Below are positions 13,430-25,080 of a stretch of 64,000 bases of DNA, one piece after another. The position numbers and the translations under genes are program-made. Position 1 is the first letter of the stretch. The number at the start of each line of letters is the position of its first letter. The notes beneath the pieces are model-generated. The model was not told the origin of the DNA and did no database searches. It saw only the letters and a list, made by a program, of their open reading frames with translations. The stretch covers positions 2,420,001 through 2,484,000 of the forward strand of contig JBBDHG010000153.1 in NCBI GenBank assembly GCA_037951165.1. The letters are read 5' to 3'. Origin of the DNA: Lophius americanus (Eukaryota > Chordata > Actinopteri > Lophiiformes > Lophiidae).

Positions 13430-13535
13430 CTAACAGGGTCCGGAGGTGTTTGAGCCGGGTCAGCACATCCTTCTTTGGGTCCAGAACTTTCTGTGTAGAT
13501 TTCTTGACGTCTCCATGCCCCCTTCGAGTGAACAT
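13430..13535 (-). CDS. ralgapa2: First coding exon of Ral GTPase-activating protein catalytic alpha subunit 2
   Basis: The minus strand encodes 35 complete codons plus the first base of a split codon (phase 1). The peptide begins [19 protein letters not shown] and continues [17 protein letters not shown]. This is the N-terminus of RalGAP alpha subunits, large proteins that with the beta subunit stimulate GTP hydrolysis by RalA/RalB. The GAP domain is at the far C-terminus and is not in this window. The start is secure: an in-frame TAG lies three codons upstream (13542-13544) and -3 is G. The exon ends at TTAG followed by a GTGAGT donor (13424-13429). As I recall them, the paralogues differ here: DPKKDV and the R-R near the start fit alpha-2, while alpha-1 has DTKKDA. 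The next exon should begin with the rest of an Asp or Glu codon and lies further left; I could not find it. The family call is very strong and the paralogue call good. Confidence 0.9.
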
Positions 13536-13740
13536 TCCGCTCTAAAAATGCAAGCGTGGACGCTGAAATCACCTGTGTTTCACCATACACCGAACCTCCA
13601 GTGTGTCTGTGACTTTCCGCACCAGCGATCTTAGCCTGCTGGGTAAATAGTGGAGCAGGGGCCGCTGGAGTCCTGCGACTAGTGGGTGTGTAAACACGGA
13701 AGCGCTGCCTCGTAGAGTCGTAGAGAGGAGGGCTCAAATT
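13536..13740 (-). promoter_or_regulatory. ralgapa2: 5' UTR and probable core promoter of ralgapa2
   Basis: This segment is directly upstream of the ralgapa2 ATG on the minus strand. It is clearly richer in GC and CpG than the AT-rich DNA beginning near 13760, which fits a broad TATA-less housekeeping promoter. No TATA box at a sensible distance is visible. An ETS-like CGGAAGC word is present near 13697-13703. The transcription start cannot be fixed from sequence, so the split between 5' UTR and promoter is not known. A 103-codon open frame runs across the exon in another frame, but it lacks the conserved peptide and is a shadow. Confidence 0.55.
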
Positions 13741-16413
13741 CGGAGGGACGCCTTCTTGTTTAAAATCCTTCCACCATACATTAATAGGGTTTTTTTTTTA
13801 AGCTACATTTTATAGGATTTATAATCAGAGGTGGAAATTAATAATACAAATATCGTGGTTCTACTTTTCTAAGTGTATGTCCTTTACGATGATGTTACTT
13901 CTTTGACAGCCCTTTCGCAATTTACACCCTTCATCTATATGCAAATATGTCTACTTTCTTTTCCTTAAATGTTAATGCAAGACTGGGGCCACGTTTAAAA
14001 AAAAATATTTTAAAGATATTTTTAGAATAGAGAATTAAGTCATTAAGTCATAAAACATAATGTGGCCAAACTCCTCTTCCATACACTTTCAATTCAGGCT
14101 CATGACTTTAGTAGATCATTTTAAATTTGCATCAATGTCTGCTATTCTGATATTGAGACTGTTTTCACGTAAATAGTTGGGACAAAAACCCATCGAATAC
14201 ATGTTCCAATGCCGTAACCATTTGAGCATATCACAACAGACAAGAAAAAATAAAACAAGATAAGATATAACACACGGTAAACATGCCAAATAACATGACA
14301 GCAATGGAAAGAGCATGTTTTTTTTTTAGAGTTTTATCTACATGTGTCATCTTTGTTAAGTCTTTCAAGATAATTAAAGAAAAACAAGATGATAAACTAA
14401 TGAAAAATAGAAATGATAACCAGTAAAGGATTCTTGTAGCATTTGTTTATTTGTTTACTTGTTCATTTATTTATTTTGGTGTTGATGTTTGCACTATTGA
14501 GATCTTGGAGTCAACATACAACACAGTCTCCACAGTTACATAAAAAAAGAAAAAAAGGGGGAAGATGCAAAATCGGTCGAGCGATCATTGAGGTTGAACA
14601 AAAAATTAGTCTGTGAGTGACCGTAAAAATGTTAAGATGGGTTCGCATAATAATAGAAATGTAATAGAAATGTCATTCAAAGGTCTTGTTTTACTTTTGT
14701 ACTTTGCATACATTTCAGAAGCTTCTTTTTTTTTACTTTCACCCAAATAAAGATGTCAAAACAATAGTTTTACTCGAGTATTTGGTACACAATTAACTGT
14801 ACTTCAACTTACACTGGAGTTTACTTATTTAACCTCTTGAATTTCTCATTTTATTTTTCTGCAAAAACTCAAATATGGAATTCTCAAGGACCTAGCCCCC
14901 AATTATTCTTGATGTCCAAATACTTTGTCAAAGGTAACATACATTTTTTTTAATTAAGGGTTGAATTACATATCTTTTAAATTGGTCATGACATGTAATG
15001 AACATCAAATTTATGTTAATAGGACACACAGTTCTGTTCTGTTTTCACAAAACAGCTATAGTTTTCTTACACATAAGGTATATTTTTTTACTTTTATACT
15101 ATGAGTAAATTTCTATGGAAGCCCATGTCCGTAAGTAACAGATAAAAAAAATATCCTGATAGTGAGTCCTAATTTTGGGATAAAAGTTTAAAATAAATAG
15201 TCAAAATTATAAGATATAAAGTCATAATTTCTTTATATCTCATGAATTTGATATTTTTTATCTCCTAATTATGACATTTTATTTCCTCACTTTTGCAGGA
15301 TGGGTCCTCATCTTGTTTGCAGCAAAACCTATTAGCTCTTTGAAAATGCAAACACACATTGAACTGTACTTTCCTGCAGTAACATATGGGCTGAAGAATC
15401 GCACCTATCCTAAATCTAAAACCGAGACTGAGTGATATCACTTTCTTCTCTTACAATGAGGGTCAAGGTCGTAATCAGTACTCATACTAGTTTAATCAAA
15501 ATGACGTCAACCAGTCACCATCATGATGAATGAACACTGTTTAATAATAGTAGCTGTTAGACAGGTTATGTCTGGGGAAGCCTGGTGCCTAACTACATGT
15601 AGTCTGATAAATAAAAAATAAAAAATAAAAAATCTGTATGTTTTGTTGGATTTAACTTCCTGTCCACTTGTGACGTCATCAGAAAACCAAAGAGTTTAGA
15701 ATGGGCAAGATCCTTCCCTCCAACAACCCACCCAATCAATGATGTTGATGAGGTCTATCATTCTGGCGTTGTATATTCTGCAAATTTGCTTCTTTTTCTT
15801 CTTAATTTAACAACTTTTTGATATCCAAAAATGCCAAGGTCCATAACCTCAGTCATGACCAATGTCATGACAGGGGTCCTTAGCAGCAGGGGTCTGGTTG
15901 CTGTAGTACAATGGCTCAGATGCGCCCTCTGGTGTTTCAAACAGTTAAACACTAAAGAAGACCAAATACCTTTGCAAATACATTTCAACAACAACAAAAC
16001 ATGTATGCAAGCAAAGAAAGAATATCTTTGATAGATTCATTCCATATAAGGTTTATTTGATTAACATAGACCTAAATTTAATTTTCATTACTATTTTCAT
16101 TACTTGATTATTATTAATACATAAAATATCAGGAAAAGAATAATGAAATGAAAATATAATGCATGGGATAACACTTTTAACCTGCTTTTATGTAAGTCCA
16201 ATGCTAGCAGTGCTGCCTGGATGCATTCAGCGTGCATGTTGGACATTGAAAGAATATCTGTGATCGAATTGTTTTATTATTTGTTATCAATACATTATTC
16301 TGACAAATATATTTTTGCAAATTGATATAATTAATGACTTTCCAGTTATGGCTAATCTATTGTCAATTAATGAAACTTAACTGGACCCTTTCGGACAGCT
16401 GCGTCCCTATCTT
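13741..16413. other. AT-rich intergenic DNA upstream of ralgapa2
   Basis: No exon-like sequence was recognised. The contents are poly-A/T runs, a possible decayed TACTTTACTCGAG-type fish repeat at about 14690-14850 (weak), an AAATAA repeat at 15611-15633 and the degenerate minisatellite at 15.2 kb. Confidence 0.5.
15175..15295. repeat. Degenerate minisatellite of TATAAAGTCATAATT-type units
   Basis: Words such as AAAATTATAAGATATAAAG, TCATAATTTC, TATCTCATGA and CTAATTATGACATTTT alternate in both orientations. This matches a common fish satellite-like motif built on ATTATGA and its complement. It resembles the motif style of the 53 kb minisatellite, but the words differ. Confidence 0.5.
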
Positions 16414-16725
16414 CACTTTAAAAACAGAATAGTTGATGAAATTAAAAAACTACTTCAACAGTTAACTCTCAATTAAATTAAGCATTTGGAACTTAAATTA
16501 ATAAATTAGACTCAATAATTCTTAATTTAGTGTAACTTGTTGAAGTAATCTCAGTTCATCAACAGTTTTCTTTTTAGAGTGCATGATTAGACCCCAAAGC
16601 ACAAAAAGTGAAATTCCAGCATTGAAAATTCTTCAAATCTCTTTCAAAAAAATGTTTTTCCCACAGTTCTACCCTCACAAAAACTGAAATATAAAAAAGT
16701 AAATTAATATTTGTTTATTATTGAG
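16414..16725 (-). mobile_element. Copy 1 of a three-copy dispersed repeat with a palindromic MITE-like half
   Basis: The left half (16414-16581) has complementary arms: CACTTTAAAAACAG...GTTGATGAAAT...CTACTTCAACAG on the left and TTGTTGAAGTAATC...GTTCATCAAC...TTTTTAGAGTG on the right. The right half begins GCATGATTAGACCCCAAAG, continues AAATTCCAG...AAAATTCTTCAAAT, and is a reverse-complement match to 40.08-40.24 kb. Orientation is relative to the 40 kb copy. There is no coding capacity. It is probably a non-autonomous DNA transposon or a composite of two. Confidence 0.6.
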
Positions 16726-16897
16726 GCTCAGATCAGACATTATTTTATTCCGATTGCATTTTTCAAGATAGTAAATAGAGGATTGTTGGTAGTTTTGTAA
16801 AAAAAAGAAAAAAGTTGCCACTGGTGACAAATTTAAGTCAAATATTTTCAACTTACCTTTTTGACTCAATAAAAATATTTGTGTGTTACTACTGAAG

Positions 16898-16920
16898 AAT
16901 TATTATTATTATTATTATTT
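16898..16920. repeat. (ATT)n microsatellite
   Basis: A run of about seven TTA/ATT units. Confidence 0.9.
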
Positions 16921-18147
16921 TCTTTTAATAAAGGTATTCCACGGTATCAGCTATATTGGCTCGCTGTCACGGCTTACTGGGACATGTGACTGTAAGAGAG
17001 GAATTGTAAAGATTATTGATTACGTATGTGCTTTTATCTGCTATAAGAAGTTAAAATAAACTACATCTATCTGCTGTATATTGAATGTCGATATGTCAGG
17101 ATCCCTATCAATAATCACTAATCTTATATTATTTCCACAACTGGCTAATTCTTCACTATATCTTCTCAAAATTCATTGCAACTCATGGACCACGTTATAG
17201 TCAAAGCAGATTAAAATACCTCCAACTAATTTCCACAGCTACATGCTGTGTTATAATAAAGTTATGACAACCAGGGAACATCCAGATGAAAGACACCTGT
17301 ATTTCTTTTTTAAAATCACACCCCGCCATACCGACACTTATAAAGAAAAAGAAGGTATAAAGCTTCACGGCTCATTCAAGCTGCTGCCACTTGACACTTT
17401 AAACTGGAGTTTTTGATGAATGAATATAAGAGTACAAGGGGAGTTTAAAATAGAAGGGCTCTCCTGCAGCTAAAGTAAACACAGTGCTATGCCAAATTGA
17501 ACAGAGTTCCGTGTGCTCATGACTTAAATGGATTTCCAAAAAAATGATTTGTTCTACATGGTTGTGCAGACAGCTAATTCCAGTTTGGAAAATGAAAAAC
17601 AAAGTTTCTGTGTTCGGAGATTAATTTCTGAGTTTGAAGAAATTGGATGCATGCATTAATGGACCCCAATAAACTGGCACTCGGTGCAGTCTCACCCTTT
17701 CTCCACTCTGAACCTATCTGTCTCATTCTGGAGGAAATTCATTTTGAGACTGAGCTGAAAAAATTACTTTATTTTCACATTTCAGACACGTTGAGGATTG
17801 TAGGACTCAACGATTGTAGGACTGTATAATAATAATTATTTATATCAGTAGTATTTATGTCTATCTAGTATTTGTATTCTATAATGACTACTACCAGAAT
17901 GAAAGAGGCATATAATTAAATATAATTAAAAAGGTGGCACTACTCTCCCTATCCAACTTTTTTAATGCTTAATACAAAAAAGTCTGGTAACATAAAACTA
18001 ATATGTATTATATATCTATAGCACTTACCAAAAAAAACGAAGTAAGACCCGCAGTGTGGTTATGGGATGACCCACATCACCACGAGATGGCGCCTAAACC
18101 CTGGTTGATCTGTGCCACACAAACATCCATGAAACCCCTTCTCCTGT

Positions 18148-18396
18148 GGAGGGTCATGAAGGGGCTGGAGCCTCCTCCAGCTGACATTAAGCAACAACCT
18201 TGACATGTTGCCAGTTTTTCATGGTAAACACAGAAAGACAAACACCAATCCACGCTTACATTCACACCAATGGGCAACTTCAGAGTCACCAACACAGCTT
18301 TGTTGTCTGGTTTTGGAGCGTGGGAGGAAGCTGGAGATGCTGGCAGGAATCCATGTCGGCACAAGGAGAACGTTCAAACTCCACACAGAAGGGGCC
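18148..18396 (+). mobile_element. Dispersed fish repeat (GGCTGGAGCCT...AACTCCACACAGAA family), copy 1
   Basis: The order of words is GGGTCATGAAGGGGCTGGAGCC, CCAGCTGACATTAAG, CATTCACACCAATGGGCAAC, CAGAGTCACCAACA, GGAGCGTGGGAGGAAGC, GGAGAACGTTCAAACTCCAC. I know this order as one of the most frequent fish interspersed repeats. A second piece of the same family begins the same way at 37.6 kb (GGGTCACGAGGGCTGGAGCC, CCAGCTGACATTGAG), which supports it within the window. Open frames of 85-115 codons across it are translated repeat, not genes. Confidence 0.7.
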
Positions 18397-18443
18397 ATCC
18401 TCAGGTGGGGACATGCTAAGACAAAACATGTCCTTAGGATTCT

Positions 18444-18488
18444 GGTTGCTTTCAGGAAATAATAGACACATTATTCCTGAAAGCAACC
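18444..18488. repeat. Perfect 15-bp inverted repeat (foldback)
   Basis: GGTTGCTTTCAGGAA (18444-18458) and its exact complement TTCCTGAAAGCAACC (18474-18488) are separated by 15 bases. The inner flanks add five more pairs with one bulged A. It lies about 50 bp right of the dispersed repeat at 18.15-18.40 kb. Confidence 0.9.
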
Positions 18489-21400
18489 GGACATATTTAG
18501 GTAAAATTCAAAGAAATGATGTTCCAACAGTGGGGAGGAAATTATAACAATTGAACATTTTTCTACTGCCTCATTAATTGAGCACTGGCGAGTCTCTCTT
18601 TGGAAGGTTCTCCATAACAGACGTCTTGAATGACAGAAGATGGGATAGAGGGTAGAGACAACAGGAGGCCATGGATGAGGAGCAAAAAAAAGAAAAGAAG
18701 TAAAATCAGCCTTTGCCCTGCAGTTTGGTATGACACCTATTATCTGAAGTGGGCCATTCTGAAAAAGGAGGAGGTTGCCTGTCACAACAGATGTTGATTA
18801 CACAAAACCGGGTAGTTTGGAAGGATGCATGAATAAAACACACAGACACGGGGTTATTGTTGGTGCTTTGTCACCGCTCTTAATTGATTATAATCATCGC
18901 TCCCTCTTACGAAGCGAAATGCAGGTTATTGCTCATTATCTAAGATTGCGTGGACCTTGGATAATCTATCAACAATAACAGCAGGGCTGGATGGTTTCTC
19001 TCCTCTCCAATCCTGCACCTGGAAGTATTTTAGGTCCGGCTAATTTCTGAAATGATATACCTAAAACAATTGAAGTTTATAGTCTCCTCGGTGCTTCCTC
19101 GGGGATAGTTCAGTTGTGAATCAGACAATTACAGAGCCAACCGGGACATTAGTTTTGAATGAGATCATTCATTTCCAAATGGGGTTTCCAGAGAAGAAAC
19201 CATCAAAAATTATTATTTTTAAATCAGACCTAGATTGACTATTACCAGGGTTTGGCAGAGAAATGAAGTCGTCGTCGTCACCAAGTGATGGCACTGCAGC
19301 CTCACAGATGAGCGCCTGCCTTCTTGTGGCCAGGCAGACGGACTGATTCCAATCCAAGGTTTGAAAAGCACTTGTCGGCTCTAAATTGTTCTTATAAAGA
19401 GCTTGGAAATACTTGACTTTTCTCCTTATATGGTTATGGATTTCCTTTTTGTACAATTAAGTGCCATTAAAAGCTAATGCATCCTGTTAAAGCACATTAA
19501 GGTGTTGGGGTGGACAGTGGTAGAGTTATCCCACCTCATATTGTGAATAGGAGCCCGTTTTAGGAGCATTTTTTTGAAATTTATATTGGTCCATTCAGAA
19601 ACTTGGGGATAAAAAGGATCAAAGGGGAAATTATCCTCAAGGGATGCAGATTTTTTCCGAGCTGTGAGACCACCCACAGCTACTTCACACAGATGAGCTA
19701 AGAAGAAATCCAATATGTGTTTGACTCAACAAGGCTCAGTATAGCCGATTTTAGTCTTTGTGCCAATTTTTGTAACATTCTATAATACAAAAAAAAAACA
19801 AACACACATTATGTGAAGAGTAATCATGAAAAAAAGGAACTGATAAAAATGTTTGTGATTCATTAAAAATATTTTTTGGGCCACTGCTATAGTGTAGAAT
19901 TATCACACGGGAAGCCTTGATGCAATTTGTGAACAGAAGGCTCACAAATAAGGTGCAAACATATGTTTGTAATTTGAGATTACAGCTCCCAACAGGGGTT
20001 GTCATGGTTCCCTTAACCACCAAGGTTATCTCACAATTAAGTTCAAAGCGCAATCATTATAATTGTGCGGTTTTTATTATTTATTTTTTCGAGGACGGAG
20101 AAATGTCTAGATTTTCTTGACAAAAATAAAATAAAAATTGAAGCGTGTTAATTTTCAAACGCTACAATCGGGGAGGCTGATAGGTGCACGGATATGAGCA
20201 ACTTCTGATTCTAGTGTTTGTAATTCACACTGTGGTTTGGAGCACATCTCCACAGAGGTTAATGAGGGGCACTCTGAAGTAATTAAAACAAGAGCATTAT
20301 AAGGCAGCAGTTTCACATATGGTACTCAGAGAAACATACTCCATACTTAATTAAAACTCTTTGCTGACAGCATTTTGTATCTTCTGTGGTGATCTGCTGT
20401 GAAATTAATAAGGATGGAGAATTAAATGACTAATGTTGGCATAGTAAGCTTATTTCTTTCTGCAGTATGCATGACAGGGGTCTCGAGCTGGAATGTGTGA
20501 TCCTTATTGCGGTGAAGAAAAATACTTCTTCACGTTGGCGCCGTAATCTGATTCCAATTTCACTTGTGGTGTGACACTGCAGTGACAAGCCGGGGGACGT
20601 TTAATTGAAATGTCCATGCTTTTAATTGGATTCTGCTAAGATGTGAAATTGCCTCCTGAATAACAGTCTTGTACCTTTAAATGCTGATAGAGAGCGGTTT
20701 CCAGCGGTGATCAGTTAAGCAGCTGAAATAATGCCTCCATTCAGCAGCACATCACTGCGCCGAGGCAAAAGAACATTCTTAAATTTAAAGACCAGCGGTT
20801 CAAGCCGGGACTTCGCATTTCAAAAGACAGACATTCATCTTGTGAAATGGATTGTTTTTATAACACGGCGGTGCTTCGAGACACAACGCTATGCTTAAGT
20901 ATGTTTCTGTGGCACCAGGCGTGAGAGTTTGAGGCTTCTGCTAACTATTCTGCTGGGATCTCTTGATCAAACTCCAAACATTCCGTGGTCTCCGTTGTGA
21001 CCTTCTCAGGGCGAGTTAACCAGACAGTCATGATATCATAGGTAAGCTAAAAATGTTAGCATCCGACTCTCGCATTTTCAGGTAATGTGTGGGTGGAGGG
21101 CGCCGCAGCTTCTTTCACCTCCTTGAGGGTCGTGCTCTTCCAACATTCTACACTGAGAATTGAGAATTTTCCCTTTCTCGGGACCTGTGACAGCCGGCTG
21201 TGGCTGTGCAAAACATCCCTGCCTCCTCCACCTACATCTATGACCCCCTCTGATAAGCTTGGAGTTCATCCCTTTCTCTGATTGGTTTCCTGGCAGATTG
21301 AATGCCCGTGTTCGCAGACCTGTGTCACCCGAGCTGGCTCTACCGGTGTGTGGTTGGATCAGCAGGTGGCTGGCACAGTGTCCAGCCTGATACTGAAACC

Positions 21401-21883
21401 ATTATTCCGTTTTTTCGTGTGTCTCTGTGTGCTCAGCAAAACCACATTTCTCACCTCGGTGGAAATATATGTGGCCCAGACCGCACACTTGGTTATTACA
21501 CAAGCCTAGAGAAATAGATGACGCCACTATCTATGCCGGAGATGTACCATATTGGAATAAATTACCCCCCAAAAATGTGATTCTAGGATTCATAATCTGT
21601 GTGAGTATGAATCCTGAAAACATTGGGTCATTAGTAACTTGTCTGGTGGCAGTGATTTTTTTTTATTTTCTGGGGGGGGGGGTTGAACCCACACGTGTTT
21701 GTTTGTTTAGCAGGCCATCACTGGCCCAAGTTGGAGCCACAGGAGTGTGAAATAACAAGCACAAGAGGGATTTCATGTCTTTACTGAGCTGAAAAACTAT
21801 GTTTTTGTCAGGCAACTCGCTCCATTTCCATCCCAGCAAAACTTTGTTCACCTCCTACGCGTTACTGCCTATCATTTCCGGAA

Positions 21884-21904
21884 CCCCCCCCCCCCCCCCC
21901 CCCC
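21884..21904. repeat. Poly-C tract (21 bp)
   Basis: An uninterrupted run of C. A G run of 11 lies 200 bp to the left (21672-21682). Confidence 0.97.
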
Positions 21905-22377
21905 TTACAATTAAAAGGCAGCCTTATATATAGGTTCCCACGGGTATAATGTGTCCGGGTTTGCTTATGCTACACCCCTGGCCTGTTTTATCGCTGTTAT
22001 CAATGGCACACGGTGCATCATTAGAAAAAGACAAACAGCCCAGTTTCCTTTTGGGGGACGGACGCGCTGACAGGAAATCAATGCTCGGTTTCCCATGAGC
22101 ACCTAATTAGCTGGACACTTGTGCACTGTTGAACCACGGGCAGGATCTCTTTGTCTGCCCAGTCGATCAGGTGAAAATGCATGAACGACACCTTTGGAGC
22201 TGATAAAGTGTAAGAGAGGTGAGGAGTAAACACATAAGTGACCCTTATAGTCTAGCGTGTCTCACACCCACTATGTGCTTTTGCAAACATGATGTGAGCT
22301 TTATCCTCGATGTTACTGAGCAATATAGTCTCACATCATTATATATAAGAACATATATACACATAGATAGATATTCA

Positions 22378-22434
22378 TAAATACATACATATATATATAT
22401 ATCTACATATATATATGAAGTATGTATATATATA
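22378..22434. repeat. AT-rich simple repeat (ATAC/AT/TATG)
   Basis: Mixed ATACAT and AT units with short interruptions. Confidence 0.85.
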
Positions 22435-23284
22435 AGCTAAAAGTGTTGCCCAAAAAAAGGTCAGAACACAGGGAAACCAGTGCTGAATACAGAGTTTTAA
22501 CTTGAGTGCCATGCAGAAGGCAGGACTCAAACGGTTTCTAAACGTTCAATGGAAAGGGGAAGGGTGGGCAATAAAAATCTAAAATGTCCAATCTTATTCT
22601 ATAACTTGCTAGAGTGACACTTGCGAATTTTCACTATGGACAAGGTGGCAGTACGAACGCAGATAGCCGAGGGGGAATAAAAGGGCCTTCTCATGACAAA
22701 CTTTCTGGAAATGTCAGCCTTTCATGCTTTTGAGAAGACCTATTTCATATCTATTACAGCAGGCATTCTGTGGCCGATATTTCAGATTTCTGTCCTCCCC
22801 GCACCGCAAATCCTCTGCCAATCTTCCGCCCTTAAGAATCTCTGCCAGCCTCGATGCATTATTCCCTCTGCCTCCTCTCTCCCCCTTTTGATGTGACAGA
22901 ACAAACTGCGACCTATTAGGATTAAGGCTTTGAAAAGATCTTTGAAGCCGCTCAAGGTTCCTTTAAACTGGGGAATGACAATATGAGCTGTGTGGCAGCA
23001 GATGCTGAATGGAGTGATTGCTAGCTAGTCCTCCTCAGCGAGGTCTGCTGTCACACAACACACAGGCACGCAAAAACGCTCACAGCACGCGTGTACATCT
23101 TGGAATACACACACGGACAAACAACTTGAAGCCTCCACAGTGCATGGGTAGCACGCAAAAATGTTGATTTGGTACTTGTTGTGTTTTGCTGTGAATCCTG
23201 GGAGCCAAGTTTGGCTCCCAGCCATCGCTGTAACTGAACTGCTGCCCGGGATGAAAACAAATAAACATGATAACACCTTGCTTT

Positions 23285-23299
23285 CCCCCCCCCCCCCCC
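23285..23299. repeat. Poly-C tract
   Basis: A run of 15 C residues 25 bp left of the miniature element at 23324. Confidence 0.95.
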
Positions 23300-23323
23300 T
23301 TCAGTGACAGCCATGTCAAAAAT

Positions 23324-23458
23324 ACACTGTAAAAAAAAGCATTTTGATGAATCGACTAGCGTCATTAGCTGCCGAACAGAATTATTTTAGGTATAAAAAC
23401 AGCAAATTGATAGAAATTTTCATTACAACTTCTACAGAAAAATGTTATTTTACAGTTT
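23324..23458. mobile_element. Miniature inverted-repeat element with ACTGTAAAA ends
   Basis: The left end reads ACACTGTAAAAAAAAGCATTTT. The right end, read on the minus strand, is AAACTGTAAAATAACATTTT. They therefore agree over about 20 positions with a few differences. The element is about 135 bp with no coding content. The CACTGTAAAAA/TTTTTACAGTG terminus is one I know from many fish MITEs. The superfamily cannot be assigned without a target-site comparison. Confidence 0.65.
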
Positions 23459-23504
23459 CTTCATTAATTATTAGATTCAAACACGCCCAATAAGAATCAG
23501 TTGA

Positions 23505-23745
23505 CGCCGTTATGCATTTGAGCAGGAGGTTCTGGAGGTTTTTCAGGCACGTCCAGTCGGGAAGAGACCACGAGGTAGACCCAGACCCAGGAGGGACTAA
23601 ATAAATCATCTGGCCTGGGAACGCCTCGGTATCCCCCAGGGTGAGCTGGAGAGTTTTGCTGGGGAGACGGATGTCTGGAAGTCCCTTCTTAGCAGGCTGC
23701 CACGGCGACCCAACCCCGGATACGCAGACGGAGGTGGATGGATTC
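23505..23745 (+). mobile_element. LINE 3' end, GATG-tailed fish family
   Basis: The plus strand carries GGCCTGGGAACGCCTCGGT, ATCCCCCAGGGTGAGCTGGA, GGGGAGACGGATGTCTGG, CTGCCACGGCGACCCAACCC and a GGTGGATGGATTC tail. This is the 3' end of a very common fish non-LTR element whose protein ends with a WERLG...PEELE-like segment. Its reverse complement matches the word order at 1.53 and 39.53 kb. It is 5'-truncated and immediately follows the MITE at 23324-23458. The clade (RTE/Rex3-like or other) is not certain. Confidence 0.75.
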
Positions 23746-23811
23746 AATAAAGCAGCGGCATAGACATTTCATCCATTTCCTGTCAACTATTCCAGGTGAC
23801 GCAGAAGCGGG

Positions 23812-23880
23812 GAGGCGGATGGTGGATTCAAACCCAGAACCTTCTTTCTGTAAGGCAACGTTGCTAACCACCACACCCCC
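23812..23880 (+). mobile_element. Distal fragment of the 18.2-kb dispersed repeat family
   Basis: GGATTCAAACCCAGAACCTT, CTGTAAGGCAACGTTGCTAA and CCACCACACC correspond to the end of that family as I know it. Only this terminal piece is present, directly after the LINE tail, so the two are nested or neighbouring insertions. Confidence 0.55.
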
Positions 23881-24369
23881 AGGTTCTTCTTCATTTCCCT
23901 GTGCACACTGGGATACATTCCAGTATCTTTTACTGCATGTAATCCACTGTGAAAAGTTAGGAGCTCCTCCTTGTGCTCTCGGCTTATTGTCAATCTTTCA
24001 GAAATAACTCACTATGTTTGAAATAATGAAGGAAAAAGCTTGAATTTTTATGTAGATAAAGGTTTGACTGCGAAAGTACACCTCAATAAAAAAAAAGTAA
24101 AGTTTAACCTTACCTTACAAAGAAATATGTCACAATGTTAGCTTATAAAACCTTAAAGGAAAAGCTGTATGTTTAATTACAGTTAATTTCTGTAATTTTA
24201 CTGTAAAATATATATTAAAAAAGACATAATATGTCATCGTTGACATTAACATTTAAATGAATTTACATGTTATGCCATCAATTTTAAATAGATGGACATG
24301 AAATGAAAAGCTACACTGTTAAAAAAAAAAAGAAAAAAAAAAGAAATTGTTCATAGACTAAAATTTAGT

Positions 24370-24570
24370 GTTTAGGTTTTTTTTAATATCCTTATTGAAG
24401 AATATATTTCTGAAAGAGATATGAAGAATTCCCAAAGCTGCAATTTCACTTTTTTTTAATGCATTTGGGGTCATATTGTGTAAAAATGAATTGTTTTGGA
24501 TCATAAAGAAATTACAACATCTAGTAGACTCAGTTGTAAATACTTCATTTAATTGTTTTTTACCAGTGGA
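24370..24570 (+). mobile_element. Copy 2 of the three-copy dispersed repeat
   Basis: GAAGAATTCCCAAAGCTGCA, a T-rich run, then GCATTTGGGGTCATATTGTG line up with GAAGAATTTCCAAATCTGGA, a T run and TTTTGGGGTCTAATCATGCA at 40.18-40.24 kb. The downstream words CTAGTAGACTCAG and ACTTCATTTAATT also match the 40 kb copy. It is more diverged than the other two copies. Confidence 0.5.
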
Positions 24571-24757
24571 AGTAATTGCCATCAACAATCTTCTTATACT
24601 GTCCTGCCATAATAAAATTGGGCTTTATAGGGTTTATTTTTTCCTGTTAAATTAGATATTCTTTTTTTGTTTTTCGGTTGGCATAGGCAGAAATGTCCAT
24701 ACGGGTATTTTATTATCATTTTATCTGAACAATCAAAGATTTCAAACGGTGTCATTG

Positions 24758-25080
24758 CTTTTACAGTGCAGTATTGTGAGGCTGGATGCTGACATGTGAA
24801 GAACACGTATAAACACGAGGGGGTTGTGGGCTGCTGAAAGGTTAAAACCCATTTGTTTATGCTAACGTTGTCTATTACTATTTTTATCTGACGTCATCTG
24901 AAAATGAATTTGTTGTTTTTACAGTGTGATATTGGAATGCGGGATGCTGAAATGGGAAGAACAGGTATAAACAAGGGAATATGGGTTTTCTGGAAGCTGT
25001 CATGAATAGAGTTGAAACCAGTTTTTGTATGCTAACAACGTCTGTATGAGTATTTCTATATGACTATGGGAAAATTGAAA
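24758..25080 (+). repeat. Diverged tandem duplication, unit about 158 bp
   Basis: Unit A (24758-24908) and unit B (24916-25079) share words in the same order: TTTTACAGTG at the head, then GGATGCTGA, GAAGAACA, GTATAAACA, TTGAAACC or TTAAAACCC, TATGCTAAC and GTCT, then GAAAATGAA or GAAAATTGAA at the end. There are small insertions in B. The head word is the same MITE-type terminus seen at 23.3 kb. A weaker third unit may lie at about 24600-24750. Confidence 0.7.

Larger units (their letters stand above)
18500..23280. other. Intergenic stretch, mostly unassigned
   Basis: No gene was recognised. The interval at about 20150-21060 looks like unique, non-repetitive DNA with TTAATTAAA, TTTAATTGGA and AATAATGCC type words and could hold regulatory sequence. 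G and C homopolymers lie at 21672-21682 and 21884-21904, and an AT/TATG tract at 22378-22434. Confidence 0.4.

Noticed and set aside
13426..13737. 103-codon minus-strand frame across the ralgapa2 promoter and exon
   Set aside because: It is the wrong frame. The conserved RalGAP peptide is in another frame with its own ATG and upstream stop.
14690..14850. Possible TACTTTACTCGAGTA-type fish repeat
   Set aside because: Only a few words fit and the order is uncertain. It is too weak to annotate as a family member.
18200..18547. 115-codon frame and its overlapping neighbours
   Set aside because: It lies in a decayed dispersed fish repeat.
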